Assembly (NCBI GenBank): GCA_015200025.1
Contig: CP054186.1
Coordinates: forward strand, 2,058,001-2,122,000
Origin: Phycisphaeraceae bacterium
GTDB taxonomy: Bacteria; Planctomycetota; Phycisphaerae; Phycisphaerales; UBA1924
DNA: 64,000 nucleotides
Direction: 5' to 3'
In this document: positions 61,043-64,000 of the stretch, piece by piece
Layout: each line of letters opens with the position of its first letter
Numbering within the stretch: the first letter of the stretch is position 1
Notes under the pieces: model-generated
The model's database searches: none
What the model was told of the DNA's origin: nothing
Seen by the model: the letters and a program-made list of their open reading frames with translations, nothing else
Program-made: the position numbers and the translations under genes

Positions 61043-63509
61043 GCCCATCGATGTCGTGCTCGACGCGCTCACGCGAGCGGGGTGCCCTCCCAAGCGACAC
61101 GGCGAGGCGTGGTCGGCCCGGTGCCCGGCGCACGATGACCGCAATCCGTCACTGTCGATCGGCGTCGGCACGGACACCCGAGTCCTCCTGCACTGCCACG
61201 CCGGTTGCCCGGTCGAGGCGATCGTCGGCACGCTCGGCCTGGCGATGAAGGACCTCATGCCAGCACCTGTGGTCGAAGCGAGGAGACTCTCCGCCCAGCG
61301 AACGGTCGCGAGCGATGCCACCTTCACCACCTCCGACGAAGCGGTCGCGGTGCTGGAGCGGAAGCACGGACCGTGCGCTGCACGCTGGGCATACACCGAC
61401 GCACAGGGTGTCTCCGCTGGAGAGGTGGTCCGTTGGAACCCGCCCGCAGGTGGAAAGGTCGTGCGCCCAATCAGTCGGCGGGGTGATGGCTGGGTGATCG
61501 CCGCAATGCCGGAGCCGCGGCCACTCCTGAACCTGCCGGAGTTGTCGCGGTTGCCCGACGGCGCGTGGGTCTACATCGTCGAGGGCGAGACGTGCGTGGA
61601 CGCGGCCCGGGCCATCGGCCTCGTCGCCACGACCAGCGCTGGCGGCAGCAAGGCGGCGGGCAAGTCCGACTGGTCGGTCATGAAGGGCAAGGTCGCGGTG
61701 ATCCTCCCTGACCACGATGCCGCGGGTGAGGCCTATGCCGAAGAGGTCGCGAGACTCTGCCACGCCGCTGGCGCAGAGGAAGTCCGCATTGTTCGGCTCG
61801 CCGAGCACTGGCCCGCGGTCCCACCTGGTGGCGACCTCGTTGATGTGCTTGCGATGGAGGGCGGCGATGCCGAGGCGGTGCACGCGAAAATCGACGCTCT
61901 CGCCGTGGCAGCCGAGCCGGTCGCACCGGATGCAACTGGGGGCATCACTCCGGACGAACGCCCCGCGTTCGACCTCGCCGCGCTCTTCCCCGCCGCCACC
62001 GCTGACATCCGAGACTACTTCGCCGACCTGGCCCGCTCGACGCAGACGCCGCCGGACATGGCCTCGCTGCTGGGCTTGGCGGTCGCGTCGGCGTGCATCT
62101 GCAACGTCGCGTGCGTTCGCGGGCACGGCGATCACATCGAGCCCGCTCCGCTGTGGGCGCTGGTGCTCTCCGAGCCGGGCACTCGCAAGTCGGCGGTGCT
62201 CGCGGAACTGTTGCGGCCGATCCTGAAGTGGGAGGCGGACAAGGGCCGGGAGATGCGGCCCGTCATCGCCGCGGCGGCTCAGCGGCACCGAATCACCGAG
62301 CGCCGCATCCGCGCGATTGAGGACCAGGCGGGCAAGGTGACCGACCCGTTTAAGCGGGCCGTCGTCGAAGGTGAGGCGATCCGGCTCGCCCAGGAGATGG
62401 AGGCGACGCCCGTGCCGACCGCGCCGGCGCTGCTGGCCAGCGAACCGACGCCTGAAGCGCTCGTGCGGCAGATGAAGGAGAACCACGGCCGCGCCCTGCT
62501 CGCCAGCGCCGAGGGTGACGCACTGGACATCGTGCAGGGCCGATACTCGGGCGTGCGGAACTACGGCGCGATGCTCAAGGGGCACGCGGGCGATCCGATT
62601 CGTGCGCAGCGGGTCGGCCGCCCGTCCGACGTGATCGACCGACCGGCGCTGGCCGTGGCGCTGTGCGTGCAGCGGGCGGCCGTCGAGGCAGTGTGGTGCG
62701 ATCCGCAGGCCGAGGGGCGTGGCCTGCTCGCCCGCTTCGCTGTCATCGCCCCACCGGACCTCGTCGGCATGCGCGACGTGCGGCCCGAGCCGGTGCGAGC
62801 GTCCGCTCGAGAGGCTTGGCAGGCCGCGCTCACCCGCCTGCTGTCGTTCGAGCCGAGTGACGAGCCTGACACCGGCCCCGCGATCATCGCGCTTTCGCCC
62901 GAGGCCGACGCCCGCTACCACGCGTTCCAACTCCGCACCGAGGCCGCACTGGGCTTTGGCGACCTGGCCGAGCGCCGCGCGTGGGGAGGCAAACTCTGCG
63001 GCCTCTCGCTCCGCATCGCGCTCACGCTCCATGCGCTGGCGACCTGGGGCCGAGCGGGCACGCCGATTGACACGCCTCGCATCGATGCCGAGACGATGGC
63101 CGCCGCCATCGCGTGGGCCGACTACCTCGCCGCGTCGGAGCGCTACGCGCGGCTCAGCATCACCGAGCCTGCGGAGCAGCGCGTCGTCCGCCGTTACCTC
63201 GACCTCATCGCTCGCCACGACGGCTCGGTCAGCATCCGCGACTGGCAACGCCTCCGCTCGCTGGCGCGGGCGACGGATGCCGAGGCAGAACTCGATGCGC
63301 TGGCCAAGGCCGAACATGGCGATTGGTCTTGGTCCGCACCTGGCCCGCGTGGCGGGCGGCCGTCGCGGCGCTTCGTCCTTCGGGCGCACGTCCCCGGCTC
63401 CGACACATCCCCGCCCACGGCGGCCCCAAACGCCACGGGTGGCCAACCGGCCGGGGTTCCGTCGGTTTCGTCGGTGTCAGGCGGGGCTTCTCCGCTGCAC
63501 GGCGCGTGA
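61035..63509 (+). CDS. Primase-helicase (CHC2-like zinc finger, Toprim, DUF3987 ATPase)
   Basis: 824 aa, ATG 61035. Residues 28-58 (CPAHDDRNPSLS...LLHCHAGCP) form the primase zinc finger. Toprim follows (YIVEGETCVDAARAIG, VAVILPDHDAAGEAYA). DUF3987 helicase core from about residue 340 with ALWALVLSEPGTRKSAVLAELL (Walker A-like) and RALLASAEGDALDIVQG (Walker B-like). The C-terminal tail is Pro/Ser-rich. It copies the element after excision, P4-alpha fashion. A fragment of a related gene lies at 51818-52010. Confidence 0.9.
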   Translation: MGEPIDVVLDALTRAGCPPKRHGEAWSARCPAHDDRNPSLSIGVGTDTRVLLHCHAGCPVEAIVGTLGLAMKDLMPAPVVEARRLSAQRTVASDATFTTSDEAVAVLERKHGPCAARWAYTDAQGVSAGEVVRWNPPAGGKVVRPISRRGDGWVIAAMPEPRPLLNLPELSRLPDGAWVYIVEGETCVDAARAIGLVATTSAGGSKAAGKSDWSVMKGKVAVILPDHDAAGEAYAEEVARLCHAAGAEEVRIVRLAEHWPAVPPGGDLVDVLAMEGGDAEAVHAKIDALAVAAEPVAPDATGGITPDERPAFDLAALFPAATADIRDYFADLARSTQTPPDMASLLGLAVASACICNVACVRGHGDHIEPAPLWALVLSEPGTRKSAVLAELLRPILKWEADKGREMRPVIAAAAQRHRITERRIRAIEDQAGKVTDPFKRAVVEGEAIRLAQEMEATPVPTAPALLASEPTPEALVRQMKENHGRALLASAEGDALDIVQGRYSGVRNYGAMLKGHAGDPIRAQRVGRPSDVIDRPALAVALCVQRAAVEAVWCDPQAEGRGLLARFAVIAPPDLVGMRDVRPEPVRASAREAWQAALTRLLSFEPSDEPDTGPAIIALSPEADARYHAFQLRTEAALGFGDLAERRAWGGKLCGLSLRIALTLHALATWGRAGTPIDTPRIDAETMAAAIAWADYLAASERYARLSITEPAEQRVVRRYLDLIARHDGSVSIRDWQRLRSLARATDAEAELDALAKAEHGDWSWSAPGPRGGRPSRRFVLRAHVPGSDTSPPTAAPNATGGQPAGVPSVSSVSGGASPLHGA

Positions 63510-63594
63510 TTCCGCCCATATTCCGCCCGAATCCCCCAGTTCCGCTTGACACTCGGCCCGTCCGAGCCTGACTGGCGACACGGAGGTCCGCCCG

Positions 63595-64000
63595 ATGGCG
63601 AGCATCACGACCCGCAAGAACGGCAGCCGGTTCATCACCTTCCACGACGCCGCGGGCAACCCGCGGCACATCACGCTCGGCCAAGTCGCCAAGCGCTACG
63701 CCGAGGCGTTCAAGGTCCGCGTCGAGGACCTCGCCGCGGCCGCGCTGCACGGGCACTCGCCAACCGACGATACCTCGCGCTGGCTCTCGTCGCTCGAGGA
63801 TCGCTTGTACGCCAAACTCGCGGCGGTCGGCCTTGTGCCCGAGCGGCAGAGCGCCACCATCGGCACGCTGATCGAGCGGTACATCGCGGAGCGGAAGGAC
63901 GAACTCAAGCCCGAGAGCACCCGCAAACTCCGGCAGACGGAAACCAAGTTGTTGGCGTTCTTCGACAAGGACAAGTCGCTGCGGAAGATTACCGCCGAAG
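63595..64000 (+). CDS. int: Tyrosine recombinase (integrase) of element 2, N-terminal part
   Basis: First 135 codons; the gene runs off the window. MASITTRKNGSRFITFHDAAGNPRHITLG is the usual planctomycete integrase opening (substrate-like AP2/arm domain). A core-binding SAM-like domain follows, IGTLIERYIAERKDELKPESTRKLRQTETKLLAFF. The catalytic R-H-R-Y domain lies outside. GGAGG is 9 nt before ATG 63595. Position next to the element end fits an ssrA-targeting integrase. Confidence 0.88.
   Translation, partial: MASITTRKNGSRFITFHDAAGNPRHITLGQVAKRYAEAFKVRVEDLAAAALHGHSPTDDTSRWLSSLEDRLYAKLAAVGLVPERQSATIGTLIERYIAERKDELKPESTRKLRQTETKLLAFFDKDKSLRKITAE

Larger units (their letters stand above)
54077..64000. 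mobile_element. Element 2: tyrosine-integrase element (right end outside window)
   Basis: Begins at the ssrA 3' fragment and still continues at the window end inside the integrase gene. Contents: integrase tail, shared hairpin, putative nuclease, FeS protein and methyltransferase on the minus strand, then conserved leader, 172-aa protein, sigma-like protein, intact protease-capsid fusion, excisionase-like HTH, primase-helicase and tyrosine integrase on the plus strand. The core is shared with element 1. No terminase, portal or tail genes are seen. Confidence 0.8.

Overview
The window looks like a very GC-rich Planctomycetota chromosome, most likely a relative of the class Phycisphaerae. The evidence is the strong G/C-ending codon bias, a prepilin-headed surface protein, a 'CGYDL...CPECG' zinc-ribbon membrane protein of a type common in planctomycetes, a proton-pumping pyrophosphatase, and many small proteins without wider homologues that I recognise. 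No rRNA operon or complete tRNA is present.

Layout. 1-6.9 kb: end of a membrane pyrophosphatase, a candidate small RNA with a 12-codon ORF, an SMR transporter, a phosphohexomutase, a QueD/PTPS-like enzyme and polyphosphate kinase. 7.2-23.3 kb: a short phage-like head cluster (portal, scaffold-like protein, major capsid protein, three small structural proteins). An 11.1-kb element (element 1, 9571-20702) interrupts the capsid gene. 23.3-46.4 kb: ordinary chromosome (glmS, peptidases, glycosyltransferases, HrpA helicase, aldehyde dehydrogenase, ComM, a prepilin-type protein, a secreted Cys-rich protein, UbiA). 46.9-51.7 kb: an XRE regulator, a terminase large subunit just downstream of a sigma-like HTH, and small lineage proteins. 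51.8-53.7 kb: a relic of an element primase next to a reverse transcriptase resembling DRT2/UG2 with a structured upstream RNA. 54.08 kb to beyond the window end: element 2, inserted at what looks like the 3' end of ssrA (tmRNA).

Elements 1 and 2 are the most interesting part. They share a core of a conserved leader, a 172-182 aa protein, a sigma-70-like protein and a prohead protease fused to a capsid protein. Everything around the core differs. Element 1 has a large serine recombinase, a RepA-like ATPase and a Type II restriction-modification pair. Element 2 has a tyrosine integrase, a Toprim/DUF3987 primase-helicase and a methyltransferase / iron-sulfur protein / putative nuclease operon. 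Neither shows a terminase, portal or tail gene in this window. They look like a family of capsid-encoding, phage-satellite-like elements carrying exchangeable defence cargo. Element 1 sits inside another phage's capsid gene so that exact excision would restore its frame, while carrying a capsid gene of its own, which is now frameshifted.

Strand composition also changes. The + strand is C-rich from 1 to about 8.7 kb and G-rich from about 22 to 51 kb whichever strand the genes use. The switch, ignoring element 1, falls inside the phage head cluster and may mark a replication-related boundary or an old inversion. Function calls were made by reading motifs without database searches.
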